DNA of 64,000 nucleotides from Paenibacillus sp. Soil787. Its GTDB lineage: Bacteria; Bacillota; Bacilli; Paenibacillales; NBRC-103111. Of the stretch, positions 54,787-63,906 are shown piece after piece. Location of the stretch: assembly GCF_001429545.1 (NCBI RefSeq), contig NZ_LMSP01000001.1, forward strand, positions 1,057,585-1,121,584, read 5' to 3'. Position 1 is the first letter of the stretch, and each line of letters begins with the position of its first letter. A program made the translations under genes and the position numbers. Below the pieces are notes generated by a model. That model was not told where the DNA came from and did no database searches. It worked only from the letters and a program-made list of their open reading frames with translations.

Positions 54787-55392
54787 CTAATGCGAGAACA
54801 TGCCTACGAACTCGCCTATTTTATACCAGACCCAGCTCAATGCTTCGTTGACTTGTGTGACGTGCCCAGAGATATGCGCCGTTGACGCTAGATTGAGAGA
54901 ACCATCAATAACGGTTAAGTTTCCAGTTACTTCGCCTTCAACTTTCAGTTTACCCCGCTGAACAACTAGATCACCTTTCACCGTATGCCCTTGCGGTACA
55001 GTAACCGTATCGCCCTCAATCACAACGTCCTGAAGGTTGCTTCCCTTTACCATTAAACTCGTATCATCATTCCACATGGACATGAAGCTTCCGAACATGA
55101 CCGTAGCGAAAACAACAGCTACCGATACAGCAGGATGCTTGCGAATGAAATCCATCCAGGAATTGCGCTTCTTCACTGGAGGCAGTCCGCTCATGATTTG
55201 TGCAGTTAACGTATCAGATACTCTAACGGGAGGCAGCATTCTAACCATCGCATCCGTTTTCTCCAATTGTCTGAACAGAGCATGACATGCTTGGCAGGAT
55301 ATCAAATGCTCCTTCAATCGCTGAGAATCGGATCCTTCCAAATCACCGTCGAGGTATTCATGTATGAGCGGGAGGGCTTCTTTACAATTCAT
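54787..55392 (-). CDS. rsiW: Anti-sigma-W factor with zinc-finger domain
   Basis: A 201-residue membrane anti-sigma factor. The N-terminal zinc-binding ZAS domain has His-x3-Cys-x2-Cys in KEHLISCQACHALF. One membrane helix lies near residues 88-108. The extracytoplasmic part (VIEGDTVTVPQGHTVKGDLVVQRGKLKVEGEVTGNL) has bactofilin-like beta repeats, unlike the short tail of B. subtilis RsiW, so signal sensing may differ. It follows sigW by 69 bp and holds it inactive at the membrane. Confidence 0.9.
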   Translation of the reverse strand: MNCKEALPLIHEYLDGDLEGSDSQRLKEHLISCQACHALFRQLEKTDAMVRMLPPVRVSDTLTAQIMSGLPPVKKRNSWMDFIRKHPAVSVAVVFATVMFGSFMSMWNDDTSLMVKGSNLQDVVIEGDTVTVPQGHTVKGDLVVQRGKLKVEGEVTGNLTVIDGSLNLASTAHISGHVTQVNEALSWVWYKIGEFVGMFSH

Positions 55393-55461
55393 GATTCAGC
55401 CACCCCTTTCTTAGACTTTTGCATGTTGTGGTATACCATACGTTTGAATTTCAAATATGTT

Positions 55462-56058
55462 TCACATATGAACAGGATTTGTGCTAGCACCTTGTTCCTC
55501 CTGCTCTAACCTTTTTCGCAAGTACTCCCGCCCTCGATGTACACGCGTTTTGATCGTTGTTACTGGCATATCAAGAACGTCGCTTATCTCCTGCAAAGAC
55601 ATATCGTGCAGATATCTCAGAATCACAACGGATTTGTATTTTTCAGGTAACGTTTCAATGGCCCGGCGTATCTGTTCTTGAGTTTCGGACACAATCACTT
55701 GCTTCTCAGGTGTGTCCTCAAGACTTGGGAGCATGGCATAATAATCATTGCCCTCTCCATCTGGCATCTCCGCATCAAGCGAGTAGGTATTCTTTCTTCG
55801 ACGCAGCTTATCGATACACAGATTCGTCCCTATCCGGAAAATCCAAGTCGAGAACTTCTGATTCTCATCGTATCGGTGCAGATTAGTATACACCCGCAAG
55901 AACGTCTCCTGCACGGCATCCTCGGCTTCTTGCTTATTATTCAACATACGGTAAGCCAAATGAAAGATCTTGTCCTTATAGAGCTCTACAAGCTCTGCAA
56001 AAGCATTCCGATCCCCATTCCTGGCCACCTTAGCCAGACGTGCTTCTACAAAGTTCAA
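55462..56058 (-). CDS. sigW: ECF sigma factor W
   Basis: A 198-residue ECF sigma factor for cell-envelope stress. Region 2 is visible in LVELYKDKIFHLAYRMLNNKQEAEDAVQETFLRVYTNL, and region 4 in LPEKYKSVVILRYLHDMSLQEISDVLDMPVTTIKTRVHRGREYLRKRL. The start is a TTG at 56058, eight bases after GGAGG. An autoregulatory ECF-type promoter lies at 56105-56130. Order sigW-rsiW-cdaA-cdaR-glmM is conserved in Bacillales. Confidence 0.95.
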   Translation of the reverse strand: MNFVEARLAKVARNGDRNAFAELVELYKDKIFHLAYRMLNNKQEAEDAVQETFLRVYTNLHRYDENQKFSTWIFRIGTNLCIDKLRRRKNTYSLDAEMPDGEGNDYYAMLPSLEDTPEKQVIVSETQEQIRRAIETLPEKYKSVVILRYLHDMSLQEISDVLDMPVTTIKTRVHRGREYLRKRLEQEEQGASTNPVHM

Positions 56059-56104
56059 TTCGATTTCCTCCGGCTTCTCGACAATTCGATTTCCTACATA
56101 TACA

Positions 56105-56130
56105 TACGCAGAAATTATGGTTTGTTTTCA
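56105..56130 (-). promoter_or_regulatory. ECF (sigma-W-type) promoter of sigW
   Basis: On the minus strand -35 TGAAAAC (56124-56130) and -10 CGTA (56105-56108) are separated by 15 bp, matching the sigma-W consensus TGAAAC/CGTA. The -35 lies inside the last codons of the upstream EamA gene (stop at 56115). Confidence 0.75.
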
Positions 56131-56984
56131 GAAATAATTATGCCTCCTATGATCAGTCCCATCCCTAACCATTGTAACCCATTTACCGGCTCTCCTATAA
56201 GTAGGTAAGCAGCAATTACGGCTACTGGCAGCTCCACCGATCCAAGCATAGCGGCAAGCGTACTACCAATTCGCGGAATTCCGATATTAAATGACACCGT
56301 AGGCACAACCTGCCCCAAGAAACCCAACAAAAGTCCCCATAATAGCAGCGCACTTCCATTCTCATGTACAAAGACCGTTGGAGGATACAGAATATACATA
56401 ACAGGCATCGCCGCGGTAAGCATAATAGCCGAATTCATAAGAGGAGGCAGGGTACTAACCACTTGTCCAGTGAAAAAGAGGAATACGCTGTATGTCAAAG
56501 CCGACAACATCCCATACAAAATTCCCAGTAAACTAAAATGTTCCCAGTTCGTCTCAAACACATTTACGGCAAGTAATGTTCCCACTAATATTAAGACAAT
56601 CGCGATGCTTTCTGCCTTTCGTGGAAGCCTTCGTTTCACGATACAATCCATTGCAATGGTTATCCACGTGAACTGAAACAGAAGAATAATTGATAAAGAA
56701 GCATTCAACTCTTTTAAAGCAATATTGTAAAAGACCGTCGTTAAAGCCAAACCAAAAATACCTATTAAACCTAGCCTAATCCAAGGACCTTTAAAGGGAT
56801 TCACCCATGATTTTTTGTGAAAAAGAATCAACATCCATACAAACAAGGTTCCCATCGTCATTTGTGCCGGTGTAATTTGCCCATCTGTAAATCCTTGATC
56901 GTAGGCCATCTTGATAAAAGAGGAAAGCAAGCCGTAGCTTGACGCCCCGATGATGACAAGGACCATTGCTAACCATCGCCCCAT
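56115..56984 (-). CDS. EamA/DMT-family membrane transporter
   Basis: A 289-residue protein with ten hydrophobic helices in two EamA repeats (LSIILLFQFTWITIAMDCIVKRR and GSVELPVAVIAAYLLIGEPVNGLQWLGMGLIIGGIII). The family exports metabolites or drugs; the substrate is unknown. The start is the ATG at 56984 behind GGGAG; the long frame adds 30 unsupported residues. It has its own promoter region downstream of ppc. Confidence 0.88.
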   Translation of the reverse strand: MGRWLAMVLVIIGASSYGLLSSFIKMAYDQGFTDGQITPAQMTMGTLFVWMLILFHKKSWVNPFKGPWIRLGLIGIFGLALTTVFYNIALKELNASLSIILLFQFTWITIAMDCIVKRRLPRKAESIAIVLILVGTLLAVNVFETNWEHFSLLGILYGMLSALTYSVFLFFTGQVVSTLPPLMNSAIMLTAAMPVMYILYPPTVFVHENGSALLLWGLLLGFLGQVVPTVSFNIGIPRIGSTLAAMLGSVELPVAVIAAYLLIGEPVNGLQWLGMGLIIGGIIISENKP

Positions 56985-57105
56985 GTTGATGCACAACTCC
57001 CGTCTATGGGCATTCCGTACAAGGACAGGAAAAGTCGAGCTGCCTACGTTAGACGTGGCCCCCGACTTTATCATCCTGTATCTTACTTCTACGCTCTAAG
57101 TTTTA

Positions 57106-59892
57106 TCAGCCCGTATTTCTTAGCCCGGCGGCTATTCCGTTAATCGTAAGCAGCACTTCACGAAGCAGGATAGCATCATCCTCGTTGTTCTCCCGTAGTG
57201 CACGTAGCTCAGTAAGCAGTTCTACCTGCATATAGCTCAGCGGATCTACATAAGGATTACGCAGACGGATCGACTCCTGAATAACAGGAACATTATCCAA
57301 AATCTCATGCTGACCCGTTATTTGTAAAATGATGGACGAAGTCAGTTCATATTCTGCCCTGATAAGATTGAAGATACGCTCTGCAATTGCAGATTCTTTG
57401 ACCAAGTTGCCGTACTCCTTAGCAATTTGAAGGTCTGCCTTGGCAAGAGCCATTTGCAAATTATCAATCATCGTCTGGAAGAACGACCATTTCTCATACA
57501 TTTCTTTCAAAGTTTCTAAGTTTGCCGCATTTCCTTGATAAAAGCTCTGAAGACCCGTACCCGCCGCGTACCATGCCGGCAGCAAATATCTCGTTTGGGT
57601 CCATGAGAATACCCAAGGAATCGCGCGCAAATCTTCGAATTTATCGCTATTTTTACGCTTCGATGGACGCGAGCCGATATTCAGCTCGCCAATCTCAGGC
57701 AGAGGAGTGGACTCTTTGAAGAACGTTAAGAAGTCTTCGTCTCGGAAAATGAGATCCTGATACTTCGTCTGAGCTTGCTCCGAAATACCACGCATAATGT
57801 TCTCCCACTTGTCTTCCAGTGGATTTCTTTGCGGAGAACGGGACAATTTGGATGCCGTAATTAACGCAAAAGTCGCTTGCTCCAAGCTGCGGTATGCAAT
57901 GCCTTGCAAGGAATAACGGGAAGATAATACTTCGCCTTGCTCCGTAATCTTAATGCCGCCACCAAGCGTTTCAACCGGCTGAGCCAGAATGCTGCGGTTA
58001 AGAGGCATACCACCACGACCAAGTGCTCCGCCACGGCCATGGAAAAACTTCAGCTTCACGCCAAATTGTTTAGCCGCTTCAGTGATATCCTGGAGCGCCA
58101 TACGAAGCTCCCAGTTCGCTGTAATCACACCGCCGTCTTTATTGCTGTCTGAGTAGCCCAACATAATCTCATGAAGCTGTGTCTCAGGGTCAAGACTTGC
58201 TTTGTAAGCAGGAATCGCTAACAAAGTGCTCATAATGCCAGGAGCCGCATGCAGGTCATCAATCGTCTCAAAAAGAGGGACAGACTGCAGTGTACTCATC
58301 ACGCTGCCATCGCTCTCTTTGCGGTATAACCCAGCCTCTTTCGCAAAAACAACAACCTCCAATAGGTCACTAGCTCCTTGCGTCATACTGATGAGATAGC
58401 TGTTAATACAGTTGCGGCCGAATTCCTTCTGTGCTTTGCCTACAGTACGATAAACATCTAAACACTCCTGTGTGCTTTCCGAGTAATCCAAATACGTAGA
58501 TGTAATCGGTCTTGGATCATTCAGTACTTCCGTTAAGAGACTGATTTTTTCCTCTTCCGATAGCTTATTATAATTACTCGTGATGCCCATCTTCGCCAAA
58601 ACCTCAGTCATCGCATTCTCATGCTCTTTACTGTGCTGTCTGATATCCAGAGCAGCCAAGTGGAAGCCGAATAGCTCAACCTGACGAATAAGCTTTTTAA
58701 TATATTTGTCAGCTACATAGTCAGCAAAATGCATCCTCAAGCTAGCTTCGATGATTTTCAAATCACTAATAAACTCTTCCGGAGAGTTGTATTTCTGGCT
58801 TGTAGGAACATTCGGATTCCCTGTGTTATGAACCTTCTCAATCATATAAGTCGTCTTGATGCGATATGGCTCTTTCTCATTACGCCAAACGTCCTGGACA
58901 TTCCCCATAGCTTCACGGTCGCATTGAATAGATTCAATTAGATCGTCGCTAACGTTCACAATGCTTTTGCTGAAGCTCATATTCTCAAGGGTTTCTTTGA
59001 GCACTTCTTCATACTTCTGCAAAGCCAGTTGACGATGCAAACCCAATGTTTCCCAAGTCACATTCGCTCTAACCGATGGGTTACCGTCACGGTCCCCGCC
59101 AATCCATGAACCGAATTTCAAGAAGGACGGCACGTGCCAAGAGTCTTGCGGGTAATATTTATTTAAACAGCGCTCAAGCTCATGGTAGATCTCTGGAAGT
59201 ACATCAAACAAAGTTTCGTCAAAATAATACAACCCATTACGAACTTCATCAATAACCGTTGGTTTCCGATCACGAAGCTCGTCCGTTTGCCAAAGATTAA
59301 GAACCTCTCCAAGCAGCTTCTCACGCAATTGCTCACGCTCACGATAAGTCAACATAGGATTATCGAGTTTCATCATATCTTCCGAAATACGGAGATTAAT
59401 ATCAAGCACAGCTCTTCGCATAGCTTCTGTCGGATGTGCTGTCATAACTAGTTCCAAAGAGATAGCTTTAAGAATCTCTTGAACCTCTGCATATGGAATA
59501 TGATTATTCTTTAACTCTTGCACAATACTCTCTATGGAACCTGGCTGTACGGATTCACCGGAGGAACGCTCGTAATCTCTTTTACGACGGATCCGATGGT
59601 TCTGCTCAGCGATATTAACAAGTTGGAAGTAAATAGCGAATGCACGAATCACTTGATGACGAATCTCCGGATCCAAGGAGGAGATCGTTTTCTTGAATTC
59701 ATCATATATCTCGATTACATAGTGTGCTCTTAAAGATTTACTCATCTCACGAATTCTCTCGACAACATCAAGCAGATCATTACCGCCTTGATGAACCAGA
59801 ACTTCACCTAGTATGTGGCCCAAGAAGCGTACGTCCCTGCGCAGCAGGTTATTCGTTGCTTGCTTCTGTAGGACAATATCATTCTCTAACAT
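57106..59892 (-). CDS. ppc: Phosphoenolpyruvate carboxylase
   Basis: A 928-residue enzyme that carboxylates PEP to oxaloacetate, refilling the TCA cycle. The catalytic His is in VMTAHPTEAMRR. GYSDSNKDGG and FHGRGGALGRGGMP are the substrate and glycine-rich loops. The C-terminus RNTG fits the family. The start is the ATG at 59892 behind GAGGTGGAG; five upstream codons are unsupported. It stands alone, between the EamA gene and a 386-bp intergenic region with a possible structured RNA. Confidence 0.97.
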   Translation of the reverse strand: MLENDIVLQKQATNNLLRRDVRFLGHILGEVLVHQGGNDLLDVVERIREMSKSLRAHYVIEIYDEFKKTISSLDPEIRHQVIRAFAIYFQLVNIAEQNHRIRRKRDYERSSGESVQPGSIESIVQELKNNHIPYAEVQEILKAISLELVMTAHPTEAMRRAVLDINLRISEDMMKLDNPMLTYREREQLREKLLGEVLNLWQTDELRDRKPTVIDEVRNGLYYFDETLFDVLPEIYHELERCLNKYYPQDSWHVPSFLKFGSWIGGDRDGNPSVRANVTWETLGLHRQLALQKYEEVLKETLENMSFSKSIVNVSDDLIESIQCDREAMGNVQDVWRNEKEPYRIKTTYMIEKVHNTGNPNVPTSQKYNSPEEFISDLKIIEASLRMHFADYVADKYIKKLIRQVELFGFHLAALDIRQHSKEHENAMTEVLAKMGITSNYNKLSEEEKISLLTEVLNDPRPITSTYLDYSESTQECLDVYRTVGKAQKEFGRNCINSYLISMTQGASDLLEVVVFAKEAGLYRKESDGSVMSTLQSVPLFETIDDLHAAPGIMSTLLAIPAYKASLDPETQLHEIMLGYSDSNKDGGVITANWELRMALQDITEAAKQFGVKLKFFHGRGGALGRGGMPLNRSILAQPVETLGGGIKITEQGEVLSSRYSLQGIAYRSLEQATFALITASKLSRSPQRNPLEDKWENIMRGISEQAQTKYQDLIFRDEDFLTFFKESTPLPEIGELNIGSRPSKRKNSDKFEDLRAIPWVFSWTQTRYLLPAWYAAGTGLQSFYQGNAANLETLKEMYEKWSFFQTMIDNLQMALAKADLQIAKEYGNLVKESAIAERIFNLIRAEYELTSSIILQITGQHEILDNVPVIQESIRLRNPYVDPLSYMQVELLTELRALRENNEDDAILLREVLLTINGIAAGLRNTG

Positions 59893-60013
59893 AATTCTCC
59901 ACCTCATCTATTCACTATGTTGCATTAATGCTTCTCTCTACCAAAGCTAGACGCTACAAAAACTCATTTCAGAATATTTTACCACAATCCGCCTTCTGCA
60001 CATAGTATTAAAA

Positions 60014-60215
60014 TAAAAAAAAAGCCCCTCAGGCCATGGTAATTTATGTATCACTATATGGCTGTTTCCACTGAATCCGCTTGATAGGGTTACGGGTTAA
60101 ACCGTTATTCTCTTTTTTTGTACATAATGAACTCGCAGGTGAGGTCGGAGGCAAGGATAAACGACACCGTCGTCCTTCAGGGACGAGCGCGTTTGTCAAG
60201 GTAGAAGCGAAGCAA
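60014..60215 (-). ncRNA. Candidate structured RNA upstream of ppc
   Basis: This gene-free stretch shows nested pairing on the minus strand: AAACG/CGTTT (60190-60194 with 60159-60163) around TCGTCC/GGACGA (60181-60186 with 60170-60175). Further on there is GCCAT/ATGGC pairing, then GGGGC and a T-run of nine or more (60014-60023). It matches no riboswitch class I know. It could be a small RNA with its own terminator, or a leader that attenuates ppc. Confidence 0.4.
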
Positions 60216-60249
60216 AAGTATACAACTTATACTTATCTACAGAAATAGA

Positions 60250-60268
60250 CACTAACGAAGTGTTAGTG
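60250..60268 (-). terminator. Short hairpin downstream of the HipA-like gene
   Basis: CACTAAC (60250-60256) pairs with GTTAGTG (60262-60268) just past the stop at 60279. The T-run is poor, so it is a weak terminator. Confidence 0.5.
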
Positions 60269-60278
60269 CCTTTCATGT

Positions 60279-61085
60279 TCACGTTTTCTTATTATATTCC
60301 TTCAATCCTCTGCTGGCGAGCCAACGTTTAATCATACGGCGTAATTGTTTTTTTCGTGTAAGTAGAAGCCTTTTAATAAACTGGCGCTTATCAGAGCTAA
60401 GATACCCTTTTGGTACACTGTTCAGAGCAGCTTCTATATCCGCGTCTGTAAGATGTTCTATTTTTTGAACCATCGGTTCTAAGACTGCCCAGGAGGATTG
60501 TAACCGCAGAAGCCCCCTGGGAGTATGATAGAATTTCCGTATGGTTTTCCAAAAAGGAGCGTTCCATGGTCGTTTCTTCCATTTTCTCGGTGATCCGTAA
60601 AGCGTGTGTCCATGGTCGATCAAATACCAATTGTATTTTTCATCGTTTGCTTTTCGGTATAGTATGAGATTTTTCCCTGCAGCGCGGTCTATATTGGCAA
60701 TCCACGCATCAAAAACGATCAGGTGCCTCATCAGATCTAACCGCTCTATATATTGGGATGGATTTAAATAGACGTGTTTTCCGGCCTTTTTCCAAGTTAT
60801 AACTTCCTTGGCCATTACCTCTTTGGAAACTACTCCTGTTTGCAGATTACCATCGGGTCCGGTGACCTTTGCCAATTGGAGCTTGCCGACAGGGAACCCA
60901 AGACGTTGAGCTAATGTTGATGCGATGTATTCATTAGCGATCATTGGCCCCGAAAAATACCACTGATTCTTTTTTGAAAATTTAAAGTAGCCGCGCCTCC
61001 CCGAGGTATTCTGGACGATCCATACTTGGCCTTGGCGCTTCGTTTTCCATACCTTTTTCAATTTCCAGCGGCGTACATGCAACAT
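60279..61085 (-). CDS. HipA-like kinase-fold protein, spore-coat cluster
   Basis: A 268-residue, strongly basic protein with a HipA/PI-kinase-like fold. The catalytic loop is VFDAWIANIDRAAGKNLIL (Asp, Asn, Asp), with metal-binding Asp in YLIDHGHTLYG. Such proteins occur beside CotS-type genes in Bacillales and may be spore-coat associated. The start is the ATG at 61085 behind GGGAGGAGG. Its first 104 bases overlap the end of the upstream glycosyltransferase gene in another frame. Phosphorylation target unknown. Confidence 0.75.
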   Translation of the reverse strand: MLHVRRWKLKKVWKTKRQGQVWIVQNTSGRRGYFKFSKKNQWYFSGPMIANEYIASTLAQRLGFPVGKLQLAKVTGPDGNLQTGVVSKEVMAKEVITWKKAGKHVYLNPSQYIERLDLMRHLIVFDAWIANIDRAAGKNLILYRKANDEKYNWYLIDHGHTLYGSPRKWKKRPWNAPFWKTIRKFYHTPRGLLRLQSSWAVLEPMVQKIEHLTDADIEAALNSVPKGYLSSDKRQFIKRLLLTRKKQLRRMIKRWLASRGLKEYNKKT

Positions 61086-62214
61086 TAATCCTCCTCCCTT
61101 TTGCATACTTGGAGAATAACGAAAGGTACTGATTGGATACTTTTATCCAGCCGTACCGATTCGCCGTTTCCTTGGCCATTCTAACACGACTCATGGTCAC
61201 ATCAGGATTTCTCCATATCTCCCTGATACTTGAAGCGATACTTGACGCAGTTACTGTTCGAATGACACTTGCGTTATTCATGTTCACAAAGCTGTGGAGG
61301 CCACCTTTCCGGGTTGACACAAGCGGGGCCCCATTGGCCATTGCTTCCATTGCGACTAAACCGAAAGACTCATGGCGACTTGGAACAATAACAGCACCGT
61401 AGGAAGAATATAATCTCTGAACGGCCATCGGTTTGAGCTTCCCAATCCATTTAACATTCTTATTGATATTCAGTTTTTGAGCAATTTTCTTTAATTTAAT
61501 CGTGTAAGCTTTAGATCCTTCCCCTACAATATCTAGCTTTATTTGATGATTACTTTTTTTTAGCAGGGAAATAGCATTCAGCAACTCTTTAATCCCTTTT
61601 ATTGCAGTCAAACGTCCGACATACAACAAATGGTAAGGATTAGATGCCGATTTGTTCATCTCATTTTTCATTGATACGGCATTTTGAATTACCTTGATTT
61701 GTCCCTTATAAAAGGGGTAATATTGCCTGTTCTTGTTTTTTTGCCACTGGCTAGGTACCGTAATGGCATTTGCCATACGAATCAGTTTTTTTTGACGCGC
61801 AGCCATTTTCGTCCGGCCGCTCTTTTTTCTCTCCAATACGACGAGGGAGTGGCATGTATATATGACCGGAATACGATATTTGTATTTATAATATTTAGCG
61901 AGTTCATCACACTGCAAACTGTGAATATGGATCAAGTCCGGCCTTGCAAAGCCATGTGCTTGCAACCATCTGACAATCGGTGCAGTATTAAACTTTTGAC
62001 TTCTAACCGAATGATACTTCGAACCAAGGGGAAATCGAATGATCCTTATCGGGCTATCGTTTTCAACGGTTACTTGACGACTAACACCCTTGCAAATAAT
62101 AGTTAGGAGTATCCCATTCCTTTTGACCAAAGCCTTTGAAAGATTTGTTGCGATGATGCCAAGCCCGCCAACAATATTACCTTCATATTCATTCGTCATG
62201 ACCCATATTCTCAT
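60982..62214 (-). CDS. GT4-family glycosyltransferase (CotSA-like)
   Basis: A 410-residue glycosyltransferase. The N-terminal acceptor domain begins MRIWVMTNEYEGNIVGGLG. The donor domain has YVGRLTAIKGIKEL and the nucleotide-sugar signature PSRHESFGLVAMEAMANGAPLVSTRKGG. It resembles CotSA of the B. subtilis spore coat. The start is the ATG at 62214 after AAAAGGG, overlapping no more than a few bases of the cotS-like stop. The last 35 residues are encoded over the ribosome site and first codons of the HipA-like gene, so the original stop may have been lost. Confidence 0.85.
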   Translation of the reverse strand: MRIWVMTNEYEGNIVGGLGIIATNLSKALVKRNGILLTIICKGVSRQVTVENDSPIRIIRFPLGSKYHSVRSQKFNTAPIVRWLQAHGFARPDLIHIHSLQCDELAKYYKYKYRIPVIYTCHSLVVLERKKSGRTKMAARQKKLIRMANAITVPSQWQKNKNRQYYPFYKGQIKVIQNAVSMKNEMNKSASNPYHLLYVGRLTAIKGIKELLNAISLLKKSNHQIKLDIVGEGSKAYTIKLKKIAQKLNINKNVKWIGKLKPMAVQRLYSSYGAVIVPSRHESFGLVAMEAMANGAPLVSTRKGGLHSFVNMNNASVIRTVTASSIASSIREIWRNPDVTMSRVRMAKETANRYGWIKVSNQYLSLFSKYAKGRRINVACTPLEIEKGMENEAPRPSMDRPEYLGEARLL

Positions 62215-62219
62215 CACAA

Positions 62220-63236
62220 TCAACCCTTTTGAACATATTGGCTTAACTTATGGAGGAATGAGATGATATGCCGTTCGTCAGCCATCACTTTTTCTAGACT
62301 TCTTTCGATTTTTCGTTTGCCCTCGGCCTTCGATCGATCGTAGCGGGACAGCAGCTTAAAAGCTTTGTTCGGAAATTGAAGCCAGACCTTGATCAACTCG
62401 ATGTCTAAATGTTCAAGCTTGGAAACGCTTTGGTAGCCATCCAGTACGGAACGAGCCGTTGATAATTTCCATCCTTTATTCTTGCAGGAAAGACGAATCA
62501 TTCGAAAAAGATCATACGCCCTCAAGTCAAAACGCAGTGTTTCAAAATCGATCATATACGTTCCACTGGAGGTAAGAACAAAATTTTTCGGTCCACTATC
62601 TCCGTGACACAAGGCACCGGTATTCGCGGCCATCTTACAAGCTGTTTTGTAATTGCTGCGTCTAAGTATACGGAGTGCTTCCTGCGATCTCTGGAGAAGA
62701 CTATCCCCATGCACTTGCAGCAAACGATCCATCGGACTGCCGTGACCATTTCGTTTTGCTTTATTTATTTGTTTTTTCAATAACGCTTCGCGTGCTTGTA
62801 AAAGAGAAGGCCATTTCCGCAGCATATTGAGGGCACCTGCTCGGGGAAGTACTGCTTTGCGACCAGCAAGGTGAAATCGGGCTAATGTTGCAGCACAGGC
62901 TTTAACGTCTTTTTGCGATGCGGGTGAAGGGGACCGTCCTTTGATCCAAGGGGTAAGAATGTAAGGGGTTCCTCCGCGGGGGCGTCTGGCATAAAGATGT
63001 CTCCCTGAATGCTCGTGCGGATTCCGCCAGGCAATGTTGGAAAAGCCTTGGTGCCGAATCCTCCTCAACACCTGATCCATCCAGCGCAAGCGTCGTAAGG
63101 TATAGTTCATCTTCTTCAGACAATGTTGTTTTCCATCGGTGGATTTCAAACGGTAAACACCTGACTTAACAATTCGCATATGTTTAATCTTTACTTTAAA
63201 TGATTGTACAAGCTGGTTAACTTGCTGGTTGATCAC
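62220..63236 (-). CDS. CotS-family spore-coat protein (aminoglycoside-phosphotransferase fold)
   Basis: A 338-residue, basic protein of the CotS family, a kinase-like fold. It shows LCHGDSGPKNFVL (Brenner motif) and MIDFETLRFDLRAYDLFRMIR (metal Asp). The family decorates the spore coat; enzymatic activity is not established. AGGAGG precedes the ATG. First gene of a three-gene cluster with the glycosyltransferase and HipA-like protein. Its promoter region contains CATAATTTA (minus strand, 63268-63276), a sigma-K-like -10, without a convincing -35. Confidence 0.82.
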   Translation of the reverse strand: MINQQVNQLVQSFKVKIKHMRIVKSGVYRLKSTDGKQHCLKKMNYTLRRLRWMDQVLRRIRHQGFSNIAWRNPHEHSGRHLYARRPRGGTPYILTPWIKGRSPSPASQKDVKACAATLARFHLAGRKAVLPRAGALNMLRKWPSLLQAREALLKKQINKAKRNGHGSPMDRLLQVHGDSLLQRSQEALRILRRSNYKTACKMAANTGALCHGDSGPKNFVLTSSGTYMIDFETLRFDLRAYDLFRMIRLSCKNKGWKLSTARSVLDGYQSVSKLEHLDIELIKVWLQFPNKAFKLLSRYDRSKAEGKRKIERSLEKVMADERHIISFLHKLSQYVQKG

Positions 63237-63430
63237 ATAAGATTCCTCCTGCTATTTAACCAATAATTAAATTATGGAATTCTTCTTTGTATCTAATTCC
63301 ACCTATTTATTAAGAATATGTAAATAAAGTCGAAAGTGGACCTTGAGTGCAGCCTATTAACATACTCTACATTTATGCACCCATTACAAAGAATGTAATA
63401 AAAGAATCAGCTTCTAAGCTCGATTAATTA

Positions 63431-63555
63431 TTCGGACGCGCGTGTCTTCACGGAAGGTCGAACCCTTCCCTTGTGGATTCTCTTCCTTTCCCATTCAAAC
63501 GAAAATAGAGACCACCCGAAGGGTGATCTCTATCTGTGAAACGGGCGGCGGGAAT
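63431..63555 (-). repeat. Degenerate copy of the tRNA-Gly 3' end and its terminator
   Basis: This segment repeats 63607-63743: it has the same GGACGCGCGT and GTCTTCACGG...GGTCGAACC stretches, a similar terminator stem, and CGGGCGGCGGGAAT, the 3' end of tRNA-Gly. The tRNA body is missing. The second copy carries an extra 23 bases or so. It is a decayed tandem duplication. Confidence 0.65.
63500..63532 (-). terminator. Terminator, first copy
   Basis: TAGAGACCACCC (63506-63517) pairs with GGGTGATCTCTA (63521-63532), with one mismatch. On the minus strand it is followed by TTTTCG. Confidence 0.8.
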
Positions 63556-63689
63556 ACACCAAATACTTATTTAAATTGCTTCCTACGGAAGCGGCTAATG
63601 GTATATTTGGACGCGCGTCCTACTAGGGTATATTCTATGATGTCTTCACGGACGGTCGAACCATACGGCTTCTCTTCCATTTCCCGTTC

Positions 63690-63722
63690 AAATGAAAAAG
63701 ACCACCCGAAGGTGATCTTTTT
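63690..63722 (-). terminator. Terminator of the tRNA cluster
   Basis: AAAAAGACCACC (63695-63706) pairs with GGTGATCTTTTT (63711-63722), with one mismatch, directly downstream of tRNA-Gly. A T-run follows on the minus strand. Confidence 0.88.
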
Positions 63723-63728
63723 CTGTGA

Positions 63729-63799
63729 AGCGGGCGGCGGGAATCGAACCCGCGCGATCAGCTTGGAAGGCTGAAGTTCTACCATTAAACTACGCCCGC
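63729..63799 (-). tRNA. tRNA-Gly (anticodon TCC)
   Basis: A 71-base cloverleaf with acceptor GCGGGCG/CGCCCGC, anticodon loop CTTCCAA and T-arm GGGTTCGATTCCC. CCA is not encoded. Confidence 0.96.
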
Positions 63800-63806
63800 G
63801 TGTCTA

Positions 63807-63880
63807 TCGGGACGACACGATTTGAACATGCGACCCCCTGCTCCCAAAGCAGGTGCTCTACCAAGCTGAGCTACGTCCCG
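63807..63880 (-). tRNA. tRNA-Pro (anticodon TGG)
   Basis: A 74-base cloverleaf with acceptor CGGGACG/CGTCCCG, anticodon loop TTTGGGA and T-loop TTCAAAT. CCA is not encoded. Confidence 0.96.
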
Positions 63881-63906
63881 ATACGGTGGTAATAACATAT
63901 GAAAAA

